Positions 1 to 9,575 of a stretch of 42,303 nt of DNA are shown here, in pieces. The notes under the pieces are model-generated. The model ran no database searches, had not been told where the DNA came from, and saw only the letters and a program-made list of their open reading frames with translations. The DNA lies in assembly GCF_001544755.2 (NCBI RefSeq), contig NZ_FCOF02000050.1:1-42303 (forward strand). The letters run 5' to 3'. The stretch comes from Caballeronia catudaia. GTDB taxonomy: Bacteria; Pseudomonadota; Gammaproteobacteria; Burkholderiales; Burkholderiaceae. Each line of letters starts with the position of its first letter. The first letter of the stretch is position 1. Position numbers and translations under genes: made by a program.

Positions 1-363
1 ACCGTGCTGGCCGACCTCGGGTTTCGCGGGGTTGATGCCGATATCGCCCCGGTGCAGTTGATTCATCGAGGTAAACATAAGTCACTAAGCAGTACACAAC
101 GAAGATGGTTAAAGCGCCGCCAAGCGATAGAACCGATCATTGGGCATGTGAAGCAGGACCACGGCATGCAGCGTTGCTGGCTCAAAGGGCAAAACGGCGA
201 CGCGTTACATGCGGTGCTATGTGCGGTGGGCTATAACCTTCGCTGGTTGTTGCGCGCTATTGTTCGTCTGGGGCTTGCGCCCGCATTTTTTGTTCTCGAG
301 TGGCTGCGCAGCCTCCACAAAGTCTCGCGAGAAGCCTTGCTCCCATCTCATACAACTGCCTGA
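1..363 (+). mobile_element. IS5-family transposase, C-terminal part (cut by window edge)
   Basis: This is the end of a DDE transposase whose reading frame is open to the first base, so the start lies outside the window. The visible 120 residues contain the segment RRQAIEPIIGHVK, which carries the last catalytic Glu of IS5-type enzymes, followed by the CWLKG and GDALHAVLCAVGYN signature typical of that family's C-terminus. The stop is at 361-363. The right terminal inverted repeat should follow within about 100 bases, but I could not place it; an AATTTTGCAGG stretch near 423 is a weak candidate. The element borders the T6SS island and may have displaced genes that once lay beyond pppA. The family call is confident; the exact element is not identified. 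Confidence 0.85.
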
Positions 364-546
364 GTTCAGAAAGTACAAGAGCACCTGATCGAGCGCCCGG
401 AGGCGTGCGCGAAGAAAACCGAATTTTGCAGGTGTGACTACTTAGGTGGACACAGAGAGTATCAGCGGTTGAGTAGCGGCAGAGGACGAGCTTGTCCCGG
501 TAAACTTGGCATGGAGATTGTTCAATTGCTTCGTAGCCGACTTGCA

Positions 547-918
547 CTACATTCTCCGGGGAAGCGAAATAGATAACCCGATGGAATCGTTCAGTATGTA
601 AAGGCGCGAGCCGAGGCGCGATTGGAGCATTTCACAGCGCTTCTGCCGCGATGTGCCAACGGAGGCAGGCATCGCGCCGGCTTCCTTTTCGATATACTCA
701 AACCAACGCCAATCGCCATCAACAGTCCAATCCAGACGAACCGGATCACTCCATATATCCCCACGCTCCGTAGAGAAGTAGTTCTCTTCAATATAGTTGA
801 ACCAGTCTTCAGTACATGGCGTGGCAGACGGAGGTGAAGGGATATGTGTCGTAATTGTGAGATAGCCGAGCAAGAGAGCTACCGTCATTCCGATCCATGC
901 CTTATATCGAAGTTGCAC
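547..918 (-). CDS. Hypothetical small membrane-anchored or exported protein
   Basis: This 123-residue protein begins with GTG after a GGAAA ribosome-binding stretch; an internal ATG at codon 11 is possible. Residues about 8-24 form one hydrophobic segment (GMTVALLLGYLTI), consistent with a signal anchor. The rest is soluble, acidic and rich in aromatic residues (TEDWFNYIEENYF, DWRWFEYIEKEAG). I recognise no family. Its base composition is less GC-rich than the T6SS genes beside it, which suggests acquired DNA between the IS5 remnant and pppA. A small anchored protein beside a T6SS locus could be an orphan immunity protein, but nothing in the sequence shows this. Bases 919-1195, between it and pppA, contain no gene I can support. 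Confidence 0.45.
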   Translation of the reverse strand: MQLRYKAWIGMTVALLLGYLTITTHIPSPPSATPCTEDWFNYIEENYFSTERGDIWSDPVRLDWTVDGDWRWFEYIEKEAGAMPASVGTSRQKRCEMLQSRLGSRLYILNDSIGLSISLPRRM

Positions 919-1195
919 GTTACTATTTCCAAATTAAATCGACGGCAGTACTGTAGCATGACAATTTGAGTTAATTCGGAGTACATGACACTCGTAGCAT
1001 CGCGCGCCTTACATGCCGGACTTGTGAGCGAACCGTGAGCTACGACCGGGAAAGCCATGACGATTCTCGTGGCTGCGTGCATCAGGCGCCGTCCAAATGT
1101 GCCGCCCACGCTTTCATCAGCGGGCGGCGCTGCTCAAGCAAGTCGGTTCGGTGATAGCCCGCTTCGACGCCTTTACGGGGCAACGCATGCACGTT

Positions 1196-1984
1196 TTATA
1201 TGTGAACAGACCCTGGCATCACCGTCGTCTGCGATGCATCGCCGATCCACACCGCGCTCGCCGTGAAGTTGTCGTGATTCGGGCGCGCGGCTTCGCGCAG
1301 ATGCGACACCATCAGATCGAGCCATTCGGCGGGCGTTTGCGCACGTCCGATGGCGTCGATCATCACGGATTCGTCGAGATACTCCCAGAAGCCGTCGGTG
1401 CACAGGAGAAAGGCGTCGCCATCGGCGATGACGAACGGTTCGTCCGATGCCGATATCGCCAGATCGTCCGCCGTGCCGAGCGCCGAGAACAGCACGTTGC
1501 GGCGCGGGTGATGGCGCACGTCGCGCGAATCGAGCAGGTTCGCGTCGATCATGCTCTGCACGAGGCTGTGATCCTGCGTCTGCACGACGGTCGCGCCGCG
1601 CCGGAAACAGTAAAGGCGCGTGTCGCCGCAATGCGCCCACGCCGCGACGCCCGCCGCTTCGTCGATGCCGAGCAGCACGGCGGTCGAACGCATCTGCGCG
1701 AGCTCGCGATCGTGTTCCTGTGCATCGATGATCGCGTCGTTGGCGCGCAAGAGCACGCGCAGCAGATTCGGCCCGGTCAGCGCGACGCCCGCCAGCGCGA
1801 TGCGCGTGAGTTCCGCGAGCACGGTATCGACGGCGATGCGCGACGCCGCGTCGCCGCCGCCGTGACCGCCCGCGCCATCGGCGACGACGCTCGCAAAGAG
1901 CGCCGCGTGCCGCCATTGCCCGAGCGCGTCCTCGTTGCGCGACCGGCCGCCCGTTTCGCTCACGCTCGCGGTTTGCAGTTGCAT
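1196..1984 (-). CDS. pppA: T6SS-associated PP2C-family Ser/Thr protein phosphatase
   Basis: This 262-residue protein has the full metal-binding set of PP2C phosphatases: RNED at residues 16-19, DGAGGHGGGD at 36-45, GDTRLY at 120-125, DG at 197-198 and the final DN at 238-239. In T6SS loci such as Pseudomonas aeruginosa HSI-I, PppA reverses the PpkA-dependent phosphorylation of the FHA protein and so lowers secretion activity. It is the last gene of the minus-strand operon, 22 bases after tagH, with GAGAGG ahead of the ATG. No ppkA kinase gene is in the window, so either its partner lies elsewhere or the phosphorylation switch is incomplete. The enzyme looks intact. Confidence 0.9.
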   Translation of the reverse strand: MQLQTASVSETGGRSRNEDALGQWRHAALFASVVADGAGGHGGGDAASRIAVDTVLAELTRIALAGVALTGPNLLRVLLRANDAIIDAQEHDRELAQMRSTAVLLGIDEAAGVAAWAHCGDTRLYCFRRGATVVQTQDHSLVQSMIDANLLDSRDVRHHPRRNVLFSALGTADDLAISASDEPFVIADGDAFLLCTDGFWEYLDESVMIDAIGRAQTPAEWLDLMVSHLREAARPNHDNFTASAVWIGDASQTTVMPGSVHI

Positions 1985-2006
1985 GTCGTGCCTCTCGTTG
2001 CTGGCG

Positions 2007-3371
2007 TCACTGGCGATCGCGCCGTTTCAGTTCGTCGATCTGCGCCTCGTAAGCGGCGACGAACGCGCGGCCGAACAGCGTGTGGAAATCCTCTGTGGCT
2101 TCGCGCGAAAGCTGCCCGTACATCTCGATGAACAAGTCCCAGCAGCGCGCGCGGCGGGACAGGCCGGGCAGGAAGCCGTCGAGCAAGGAGCGTCCCGACA
2201 GGCGCGTCTCGATGCGCTGCGGCTCGAAGCGTTCGAACACGCCGTCGAGCGCGGCGCGCATGCCCGCGACCATGCCGACCTGATGCGCGCGCAAGTCGGC
2301 GTAGGCGTCCTCGAACGCGACGGCGGGCGCCATGAAGCCGCGCATCTGCGGATTGAGCAGATGCATGAGCGCCGCTTCCACGTTCGGTGAAAACTTGAGC
2401 GGATTGTTGTCCGATGCCTCGATCATCGTCGCGCCTGTGCGCATCTCGCGCTTGAGCGCGGCGCGGGCCGCGAGCAGTTCGAGCGTGCCGCGCGCAGCTT
2501 CGCGCAACAATTCGCCAATGAGCTGCATCAGCGCGGGCGTGAGCGCCTCGATGCGCACGCCATGCGTGTTCAGGCCGCGCAGGAAGGCATCGACGAGCGC
2601 GCGGTCGTCGGTCGTCGGTGCTTGCGAAGGCGCGGGCTTCGGCGTCGGAGCCGATTGCGGACGCGGCGGCGTGAACGCGCTGTGCAGTTCCGAACCCGCG
2701 TCGGAGCGCGTCGCGGGCGATTCGGCGGGGCGCGCGGCGCCGGTGAGACTCGCGAACGGATCGGCGTCGTGGGCGGTGTTCGGCTGCGTCAGCGGCGCGA
2801 TGAACGCATCCGGTTCCAAAGAAACCGGCGCGAGATCGAACAATTCGTCGATGGAGCGTCTGGACGCCGGATCGTCGAAACCGAAGTCGAAGTCTTCCGC
2901 ACGGACAGGAGCACGCTGGTGCACAGGCTTCGGCGCGGCCAGGAGGTCGTCGGCTTCGAAATCGTTTTGCGGCTTCGGCGCGGCGGGCGCTTCATCGAAC
3001 AGACCGGAGAACGGATCGTCGTCGGATGAGGTTTTGTTCGCGCTGACCGTGTCGTCATCGGCGTCCATGTCGGCGCGAAGCTGATAACCGCCGATCTGCA
3101 CTTCGTCGCCGTGCGCGAGCGTCACTTCCTGACCGGGATCGAGCGGCGCGCCGTTGACGAGCGCGGGGTTGCTGCCGCGATCGATCAGGAGATAGCGCCC
3201 GTCGCGCCACGCGATCTGCACGTGCAGCCGCGACACGGTGCGCTCGGCGTCGTCGAGCACGAGCCGGTTCGACACGGCGCGGCCGATCGTGCCGCCATCG
3301 GTATCGAAGGTCGCCGTCAGCGGCACGCGCGGCGGCTGTCCGTTGTGAAGCGTCACCGTGAGCGTGAGCAT
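2007..3371 (-). CDS. tagH: T6SS FHA-domain protein TagH
   Basis: This 454-residue protein has an N-terminal forkhead-associated domain (about residues 20-98). GRAVSNRLVLDD, TVSRLHVQI and LIDRGSNPALVNG match the phosphothreonine-binding loops. A low-complexity Asp/Pro/Ala-rich linker spans about 105-255. The C-terminal region (about 265-450) resembles the TagH/ImpI C-terminal domain. FHA scaffolds of this type bind phosphorylated partners and promote T6SS assembly. The start is 3 bases after the clpV stop, so the two are probably translated together, and pppA follows. Length and domain order are normal for the family. The binding partner cannot be read from the sequence. Confidence 0.88.
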   Translation of the reverse strand: MLTLTVTLHNGQPPRVPLTATFDTDGGTIGRAVSNRLVLDDAERTVSRLHVQIAWRDGRYLLIDRGSNPALVNGAPLDPGQEVTLAHGDEVQIGGYQLRADMDADDDTVSANKTSSDDDPFSGLFDEAPAAPKPQNDFEADDLLAAPKPVHQRAPVRAEDFDFGFDDPASRRSIDELFDLAPVSLEPDAFIAPLTQPNTAHDADPFASLTGAARPAESPATRSDAGSELHSAFTPPRPQSAPTPKPAPSQAPTTDDRALVDAFLRGLNTHGVRIEALTPALMQLIGELLREAARGTLELLAARAALKREMRTGATMIEASDNNPLKFSPNVEAALMHLLNPQMRGFMAPAVAFEDAYADLRAHQVGMVAGMRAALDGVFERFEPQRIETRLSGRSLLDGFLPGLSRRARCWDLFIEMYGQLSREATEDFHTLFGRAFVAAYEAQIDELKRRDRQ

Positions 3372-3374
3372 GAT

Positions 3375-6008
3375 TCAGTCGAACGCGTAGACGAATTCGC
3401 CCGCGCTCGCCGACAGCCGGATGCGCGCGAGCGCGCCGCCTTCGGTGAGACGCGTCAGATATTCGGTCGAAATGCGCGGCAGCACGGTGTTCGTGAGCAG
3501 CGCGTCGATCACGCGCCCGCCCGATTCGCTTTCCGTGCAGCGCGAGACGATGAGCCGCACGGCGTCGTCGTCGTAATCGAACGGAATGCCGTGGTTGTCA
3601 GCGACGCGCCGCCGGATGCGCTCGAGTTGCAGGCGCACGATGGCGGCCATCATCGTGTCGGAGAGCGGGTAATACGGCACCGTGACGAGGCGGCCGAGCA
3701 GCGCGGCGGGAAACACGTCGAGCAGCGGCCGGCGCAACGCGCGCGCGAGTTCGTCGGGCGCGGGCGCGTTCGACGGATCGCGGCACATCGACATGATGAT
3801 GTCCGAGCCGACATTCGACGTGAGCAGGATGATCGTGTTCTTGAAGTCGATATAACGTCCTTCGCCGTCTTCCATCCAGCCTTTGTCGAAGACCTGAAAG
3901 AAGATTTCGTGCACGTCCGGATGCGCTTTCTCGACTTCGTCGAGCAGCACGACGCTGTAGGGGCGGCGGCGCACGGCTTCGGTCAGGATGCCGCCTTCGC
4001 CGTAACCGACGTAACCGGGCGGCGCGCCCTTCAGCGTCGAGACGGTGTGCGCTTCCTGGAACTCGCTCATGTTGATGGTGATGACGTTCTGCTCGCCGCC
4101 ATAGAGCGTTTCGGCGAGCGCGAGCGCGGTTTCCGTCTTGCCGACGCCCGATGTGCCCGCGAGCAGGAACACGCCGATCGGCTTGTCGGGATTGTCGAGC
4201 CGCGCGCGCGACGTCTGGATGCGCTTCGCGATCATCGCGAGCGCGTGGCGCTGGCCGATCACGCGCCGATCGAGCGCGTCGGCGAGATGCAGCACGGCGT
4301 CGAGCTCGTTTTTCAGCATCCGGCCGACGGGAATGCCCGTCCAGTCCGCGACGACGCCCGCGATCACGCCCGCATCGACGCTCGGCAGAATCAGCGGCGC
4401 GTCGCCCTGCAACGCGGCGAGACGCGCTTTCAGCTCGGCGAGGCGCGCGAGGTGTTCATCGCGCGAGGGCGCATCGACGGCTTCGCCTGCTTCGCGCAGC
4501 GACGCGCGCAAGCTCAGCAATTCGTCGACGACGCCTTTCTCTTCGTTCCAGCGCGCCTCCAGCCCGCCGAGCGCATCGCGTTCGCGGGCGAGCGCCGCTG
4601 CGACATCGCCGCCGCGCGTGCCGGTATCGACGCCCGCATGCGCTTCCCGCGCGACGATCTGCGCTTCCACGTCGAGCGCTTCGATGCGGCGGCGGCAGTC
4701 GTCGACCTGCGCGGGCGTCGCGTGCTGGCTGACGGCCACGCGCGCGCACGCGGTGTCCAGCAACGACACGGCCTTGTCGGGCAACTGCCGCGCCGGAATG
4801 TAGCGATGCGACAGCCGCACGGCCGCCTCGATCGCCTCGTCGAGCAACTGCACGCGATGATGCCCTTCGAGCACCGCCGCGACGCCGCGCAGCATGCGCA
4901 CGGCCTTGTCTTCGTCCGGTTCCTGCACCTGCACGACCTGAAAGCGCCGCGTGAGCGCCGGGTCTTTCTCGATGTGCCGCTTGTATTCGGCCCACGTCGT
5001 GGCGCCGATCGTGCGCAGATCGCCGCGCGCGAGCGCCGGTTTCAGCAGATTGGCCGCGTCGCCCGTGCCCGCCGCGCCGCCCGCGCCGACGAGCGTATGC
5101 ACTTCGTCGATGAACAGAATCACCGGTTTCGGGCTCGCCTGCACTTCCTCGACGACCTGCCGCAGACGCTGCTCGAACTCGCCTTTCATGCTCGCGCCCG
5201 CCTGCAAGAGCCCGAGATCGAGCGACAGCAGCGCGACTTCACGCAAGGGCGGCGGCACGTCGCCGCGCACGAGACGCTGCGCGAAGCCTTCGACGACCGC
5301 CGTCTTGCCGACGCCCGCTTCGCCCGTCAGGAGCGGATTGTTCTGCCGCCGCCGCATCAGAATGTCGATGAGCTGGCGGATTTCGTCGTCGCGGCCGGTG
5401 ACGGGATCGAGCGCGTTTTTGCGCGCTTTATCGGTGAGATCGGTCGCGTATTTGCGCAGCGCGTCCTGGCTGCCCAGGGCTGCTTGCGCGGGTTCCGGAG
5501 CAGCCGCGTCTTGCGGTGCGGCCTCCGTCTCCTCGACCGAATCCGCGACGATGCGCGCGAAGTTGTCCGACAGGTCTTCCAGCTTGATGCGCTCGAACTG
5601 CTTCGATATGCCGAAGAGCACGTGCCGCAGCCGCTGCGTCTTCAGCATGCCGACGAGCAGATGGCCGGTGCGCACTTTCGTCGCGCCGAACAGCAGCGTG
5701 CCGTAGACCCAGCCGCGCTCGATGGCATCGCCGATATGCTCCGATATATCCGAGATCGAGGTCGCGCCGCGCGGCAGGCGATCGAGCGACGCGGTCAGTT
5801 CGCGCGCGAGCGCGGCCGCATCGACGCCGTAATGCGCGACGATGCGCTGCCAGTCGGAGTTCGGCGTCTCCAGAATCTGCATGATCCAGTGCGCGAGTTC
5901 GACATAGGGATTGCCGCGCATCTTGCAGTAGACCGTCGCGCTTTCGACGGTCTTGTAGCCGAGCCTGTCCAGCTTGCCGAACAGCGCGACACGACTGATT
6001 TCCGCCAT
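3375..6008 (-). CDS. clpV: T6SS AAA+ ATPase ClpV (TssH)
   Basis: This 877-residue ClpB-type ATPase disassembles contracted TssBC sheaths so that the subunits can be reused. An N-domain (1-150) precedes two AAA+ modules. The first has Walker A GEAGVGKT at 229-236 and Walker B with D301-E302. A helical middle region lies at about 430-540. The second module has Walker A GTSGVGKT at 618-625, a GYVG pore loop at 665-668 and Walker B with D690-E691. The C-terminal region is complete. All catalytic motifs are intact, and the length fits ClpV rather than housekeeping ClpB, as does the position between tssG and tagH. Its substrate genes tssB and tssC are absent from the window. Confidence 0.95.
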   Translation of the reverse strand: MAEISRVALFGKLDRLGYKTVESATVYCKMRGNPYVELAHWIMQILETPNSDWQRIVAHYGVDAAALARELTASLDRLPRGATSISDISEHIGDAIERGWVYGTLLFGATKVRTGHLLVGMLKTQRLRHVLFGISKQFERIKLEDLSDNFARIVADSVEETEAAPQDAAAPEPAQAALGSQDALRKYATDLTDKARKNALDPVTGRDDEIRQLIDILMRRRQNNPLLTGEAGVGKTAVVEGFAQRLVRGDVPPPLREVALLSLDLGLLQAGASMKGEFEQRLRQVVEEVQASPKPVILFIDEVHTLVGAGGAAGTGDAANLLKPALARGDLRTIGATTWAEYKRHIEKDPALTRRFQVVQVQEPDEDKAVRMLRGVAAVLEGHHRVQLLDEAIEAAVRLSHRYIPARQLPDKAVSLLDTACARVAVSQHATPAQVDDCRRRIEALDVEAQIVAREAHAGVDTGTRGGDVAAALARERDALGGLEARWNEEKGVVDELLSLRASLREAGEAVDAPSRDEHLARLAELKARLAALQGDAPLILPSVDAGVIAGVVADWTGIPVGRMLKNELDAVLHLADALDRRVIGQRHALAMIAKRIQTSRARLDNPDKPIGVFLLAGTSGVGKTETALALAETLYGGEQNVITINMSEFQEAHTVSTLKGAPPGYVGYGEGGILTEAVRRRPYSVVLLDEVEKAHPDVHEIFFQVFDKGWMEDGEGRYIDFKNTIILLTSNVGSDIIMSMCRDPSNAPAPDELARALRRPLLDVFPAALLGRLVTVPYYPLSDTMMAAIVRLQLERIRRRVADNHGIPFDYDDDAVRLIVSRCTESESGGRVIDALLTNTVLPRISTEYLTRLTEGGALARIRLSASAGEFVYAFD

Positions 6009-6081
6009 CGCGTTTTCTCCTCACGAGCCTCCATCGAATAAGACGGCGCAGCGGCGGGGATTTTGCAAGCCGGCGTGCCTG

Positions 6082-7176
6082 TTACCGACAATGCGCGTCG
6101 GCGTCGAGCGCGAGATCGGCGCAATCGGCGTGTCGCGCGGCGAGACCGAGCCACGCCGAAAGCCCAAGCCGTCCGTAGCGGCCGATCTGCGCGGTCGGCA
6201 CGTCGTCGGCGGCGAGCACGAGTTGCGCGTCCCACGCGAGCTCGCCGTTCAGATGCCGGCGAACCACGGCGACGAGCGTCGGCAGCGCGTCGCCGCCCGG
6301 CAGCAGCGCTTCGAACTGCGCGAGCGACAGCGGCCCGATCGCGAGCCGGAATGCGTGCTGACGATCCCATACGGCGCGGCCGAGCACGGCGCCGCGTCCG
6401 AGTCGCGCCAGGTTCGGCGAATGAGCGGACGCATCGCCCGAAAAGCGCGCCGAGCGATGACGCAGGGCGGTGCGTTCATCGCGTTGCAGCGTCATCCAGT
6501 GCCCGCGATACGGCTCGACGCGCACCGGCACGCGCAACAGCGCGCCCGCGATGGCTTCGAGCGCGTCGGCGGGACGCGTCTGCATGTTCAGCAGGCCGGC
6601 GAAATGCAGCTTCGCGTGATCCGAAACCGCATCGCGATGACGGCTCGCTTCATCCGCGATGCCGATCAGCGCGCCCGCGTAGAACGCGAATCGGTCGTCG
6701 CCCGGACGATCCAGCCCGTTGACCGGCCGCCCCTGCGCCCACGCGCGATAAAACAGCAGCAGCAAACGATGCAGCAGCGCATCGAGGAGGCGCGCGAACG
6801 CGGTATCGCCGTGATGCAGCGCGCGTTCGCGGGCGAAATCCGTCAGATGCAGCGGCAGCGGGCCATTCGGGCCGAGATAGCCGAAAAAGCGCTGTTCGAG
6901 ACGCGGCGCGCGGGCGTCGGGATCGTGCGCGAGCGCGGCGAGCGGCGCGGGCGCGAAGGCGAGCGAGACGTCTTGCGCGAGGCGGATCGGCTCGTCGGCG
7001 GGACGCGCGCCGCAGCCAAGACGCGGCAAGTGCGGCGTCAGCGCCTCGACATGGCGCATCACGCGATAGAAATCGTGCCGATGCGGCTCGGCGGCGACGG
7101 CGTCGAACAGTTCGACGAGCGCACGCGCGGGCTCGGGAAGCGCCGCCGCGCTCAGAAAATCGCTCTCGTGCCGCAT
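6082..7176 (-). CDS. tssG: T6SS baseplate subunit TssG
   Basis: This 364-residue TssG (ImpH/VasB) homologue is part of the T6SS baseplate wedge with TssE and TssF. Recognisable features are the N-terminal DFYRVMRHVEAL segment, the FFGYLGPNGPLPLHLT motif near residues 100-115, and the LLLLFYRAW segment, all characteristic of the family. The frame stays open far upstream, but I choose the ATG at 7176 because the product then starts with the usual short N-terminus. It also overlaps the tssF stop by 25 bases, as is common for this pair. The gap to clpV is 73 bases. No lesion is visible. Confidence 0.92.
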   Translation of the reverse strand: MRHESDFLSAAALPEPARALVELFDAVAAEPHRHDFYRVMRHVEALTPHLPRLGCGARPADEPIRLAQDVSLAFAPAPLAALAHDPDARAPRLEQRFFGYLGPNGPLPLHLTDFARERALHHGDTAFARLLDALLHRLLLLFYRAWAQGRPVNGLDRPGDDRFAFYAGALIGIADEASRHRDAVSDHAKLHFAGLLNMQTRPADALEAIAGALLRVPVRVEPYRGHWMTLQRDERTALRHRSARFSGDASAHSPNLARLGRGAVLGRAVWDRQHAFRLAIGPLSLAQFEALLPGGDALPTLVAVVRRHLNGELAWDAQLVLAADDVPTAQIGRYGRLGLSAWLGLAARHADCADLALDADAHCR

Positions 7177-9038
7177 CGCGGTGACAACCGCAGGATTTCG
7201 CCGCGCGCGCTGGTGCGCAGCGCGGTTTGCACGAACGCGTTGATCGACACGTAGCGCGCGAAGAAGCGGTCGAGCACGCTGCCGAACAGCCAGGCGCTGC
7301 CACCCTGAAAGGCGAGCTCGTCGACGAGCACGTCGATCAGCAGGCCGCGCCCGAACGCGATCGGACCGGGCATCGGCAGACGGCGCACGACGCCTTGCGC
7401 ATCCACGGACACGACGCCCGCGACCTGGGCTTTGCCGGCCTGATCGGTGTCCGGAACGTGCAGCATCAGGAGCGCGCGCAACGCGGCGGCGGCTTCGCGC
7501 GGGCCGTTGCTCATCGACAAATAATGCAGCGACAACTGATCGATCAGCCGCCAGCTTCGCGCCGCGTCGAGGTTCGCGGGCGCGGGCCGCGACGGGCCGC
7601 TCACGCATCGGACGTGGCTCACGGGCGCGGCGATGTCGAGCGAAAAATCGTTGCCCGTGGCGCTCGGCGGCATCATCAGCGGCAGATCGCGGTTGGTGCA
7701 GAGCGTCGCGAACGTGAGTTGCCGCAGCGAACCGCGATACGGCGCGGCGTTCGGATCGACGATCGACACATACGTCTCGCTGCCGATGTATTCAGTGCGC
7801 GCGCCGCTCTTGCGCCGCCCGGCGGGCACGACGCGCGGCTCGCGCTCGGTCGTGAAATACGCGGCGTCGCCGGGGCGGTCCGTCAGAAAATCCGCGTAGA
7901 ACGGATGAAACATCTGCTCGGTGTCGTCGCTCGCGCCGTAGCCCGACACAGCGGTCACCGAATGCACTTCGAAGTCGAGCGGATGCGTGCGGTCCGGCAC
8001 GACATGAAAGCGCGCGGCGGCTTCCGTCACCAGCGCGCGGTCGGCGCGCTTCGGGAAGAGATTGATCGCGGGCACGCAGTCGAGCAGCACGTTGCTGTTC
8101 GTGACGACGCGCGCAAGCGACGCATCGCCGTTGGCGAGCAGGAACGTCAGCTCGATGTCGCGCGACACGAACGACGGCAGGATATCCGCGAAACCGGCGA
8201 CGCGCGCGAAGCGAAAGCGCTGCGGCAGCGCGAAATATTCGTGCAGCAGCCGATAACCCTGGAACGCGTTCGGCGTGACGGGCAAAAGCGCTTCGCGATC
8301 GCTGAAACCGGCGGGCGCGACGGCGTCGGCGGGCAACGCGGCGAGCGCGCGGCTCGGCCGCTCGGGCGTGGAAACGACGACGGCGAGCGTGCCCGCCATC
8401 ACGAGCTCGTACAGCCGATACGCGGTGTCGTCGGCGCCCGCGAAATAGAGGTTGAGCGCGTCGAGACGCAATGCGTCGAACGACAAGCCTTCGGGCGTCG
8501 AAAGGCGGATGCGCAGCGCGCCCTTCACGCGATGCGCGAGCGCCTGCGTCGCGGGCAGCGCGGCGAGCGGCAAGTCCTGCATCTGCGCGACATAGCGCGC
8601 TTCGGCGAGTTCGATCGGCCAGAGCGTGAGATCGGCGCCGGTGCGGAATTCGCACGGCGCCGTATGCGCGCTCGCCGCCGTCCGTCCGATGAGCGCCGTG
8701 CCGCGCGGCACCGTGAAGCCTTCGGCGAGATTCGGATTCGCGAGATCGGGCGCGAGCTGCGCGATCAGCATCGACGGCGTCGGACACGCGGCTTGCGGCA
8801 GCACGACGTGCGTGAGCTGCTGCGTGAAGCGCGGAAATTCCTCCTCGATCTTCAACTGCACGCGCGCGGCAAGAAACGCCGTGCCTTCTAGCAGGCGTTC
8901 GACGTAAGGATCGGCGACGTCGATGCCGCTCATGCCGAGGCGCGCCGCGATCTTCGGAAACTGCTGCGCGAACTCAGCGCCCATGTCCCGCAGATGCGCG
9001 AGCTCGGTGTTGTAGTGACGCAGAAGGCGCGGGTCCAT
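7152..9038 (-). CDS. tssF: T6SS baseplate subunit TssF
   Basis: This 628-residue protein matches TssF (ImpG/VasA), the largest wedge protein of the T6SS baseplate. The N-terminus (MDPRLLRHYNTELAHLR, then AARLGMSG, then DPYVERLLEGTAFLAARVQ) is the standard family opening. QCTNRDLP-like and HYLS-type segments near the middle, and GRGLLIDVLVDE then GSAWLFGSVLDRFFARYVSINAF near the C-terminus, are also conserved. The length is typical. It lies between tssE (14-base gap) and tssG (overlap), indicating one transcript. No frameshift or missing segment is apparent. Confidence 0.95.
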   Translation of the reverse strand: MDPRLLRHYNTELAHLRDMGAEFAQQFPKIAARLGMSGIDVADPYVERLLEGTAFLAARVQLKIEEEFPRFTQQLTHVVLPQAACPTPSMLIAQLAPDLANPNLAEGFTVPRGTALIGRTAASAHTAPCEFRTGADLTLWPIELAEARYVAQMQDLPLAALPATQALAHRVKGALRIRLSTPEGLSFDALRLDALNLYFAGADDTAYRLYELVMAGTLAVVVSTPERPSRALAALPADAVAPAGFSDREALLPVTPNAFQGYRLLHEYFALPQRFRFARVAGFADILPSFVSRDIELTFLLANGDASLARVVTNSNVLLDCVPAINLFPKRADRALVTEAAARFHVVPDRTHPLDFEVHSVTAVSGYGASDDTEQMFHPFYADFLTDRPGDAAYFTTEREPRVVPAGRRKSGARTEYIGSETYVSIVDPNAAPYRGSLRQLTFATLCTNRDLPLMMPPSATGNDFSLDIAAPVSHVRCVSGPSRPAPANLDAARSWRLIDQLSLHYLSMSNGPREAAAALRALLMLHVPDTDQAGKAQVAGVVSVDAQGVVRRLPMPGPIAFGRGLLIDVLVDELAFQGGSAWLFGSVLDRFFARYVSINAFVQTALRTSARGEILRLSPRCGTRAIF

Positions 9039-9052
9039 GAGCGTGATCGTCG

Positions 9053-9559
9053 TCAGCGAGGCAGTTCCATCACCGTGATGCCGCCTTCTTCCAGATCAAT
9101 TTCCGTGCGCAGCGCGAATTCCAGCGGCACCGGCTGCGCCCACAACATGCCGCGAATCACGAGCGCGATCTGGTTGTGCATGTCGAGCACGGAGCGGTCC
9201 AGCACGGGTTCGATTTCGAGCGTCGACGGATCGATGCGCGGCTCGAAACGCTCGATCGCCTGGCGGATCGCCTGTTCGAGCAAAACCGTGTCGATCGTCG
9301 ATGCGAAGCGCCCCGACAGGCACGGCAAGCCGTAGTTGAGCACCGACGCGAACGCGTGCGGAAAGCCGTCCTCGGAAATCGCGCCGCCGAGATTCGTCGT
9401 GTTGAAGAGCCACGAGACGTCGCGCAGCACGGCCGCGCGCAACCCGCGATGCGTCATGAAGCGCTCTCCAGCGGGATCGGTGCGCGCGGCGGGATCGTCG
9501 TCGATCAGGCGATCGAGCAGCGTGGGCTGGAGGCGGTCGGCGGCGCTGGGCTCGTTCAT
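9053..9559 (-). CDS. tssE: T6SS baseplate subunit TssE (gp25-like)
   Basis: This 168-residue protein belongs to the gp25/TssE family, which joins the baseplate wedge to the first ring of the contractile sheath. The N-terminal LQPTLLDRLIDDDP, the central FNTTNL, SVLNYGLPCLSG and the C-terminal RIDPSTLEIEP segment are family hallmarks. It starts 16 bases downstream of the hcp-like gene and ends 14 bases before tssF. The length is normal. Because TssE contacts TssB/TssC, its retention without those genes nearby implies that they are encoded elsewhere or were lost. Confidence 0.93.
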   Translation of the reverse strand: MNEPSAADRLQPTLLDRLIDDDPAARTDPAGERFMTHRGLRAAVLRDVSWLFNTTNLGGAISEDGFPHAFASVLNYGLPCLSGRFASTIDTVLLEQAIRQAIERFEPRIDPSTLEIEPVLDRSVLDMHNQIALVIRGMLWAQPVPLEFALRTEIDLEEGGITVMELPR

Positions 9560-9575
9560 CGGCTCGTGCTTTGGG

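Noticed and set aside
257..547. 96-aa minus-strand frame next to the IS5 remnant
   Set aside because: It overlaps the transposase end and has no recognisable family or ribosome-binding site. I could not decide whether part of it is a remnant of another insertion element.
1097..2131. 344-aa plus-strand open frame opposite pppA
   Set aside because: It is rich in Arg/His/Ala, matches no family and lies antisense to a complete PP2C gene; such long frames are common in very GC-rich DNA.
3111..6041. 976-aa plus-strand open frame opposite clpV
   Set aside because: It is the antisense shadow of clpV, with the skewed Arg/Gln/Glu composition of antisense frames and no ribosome-binding site.
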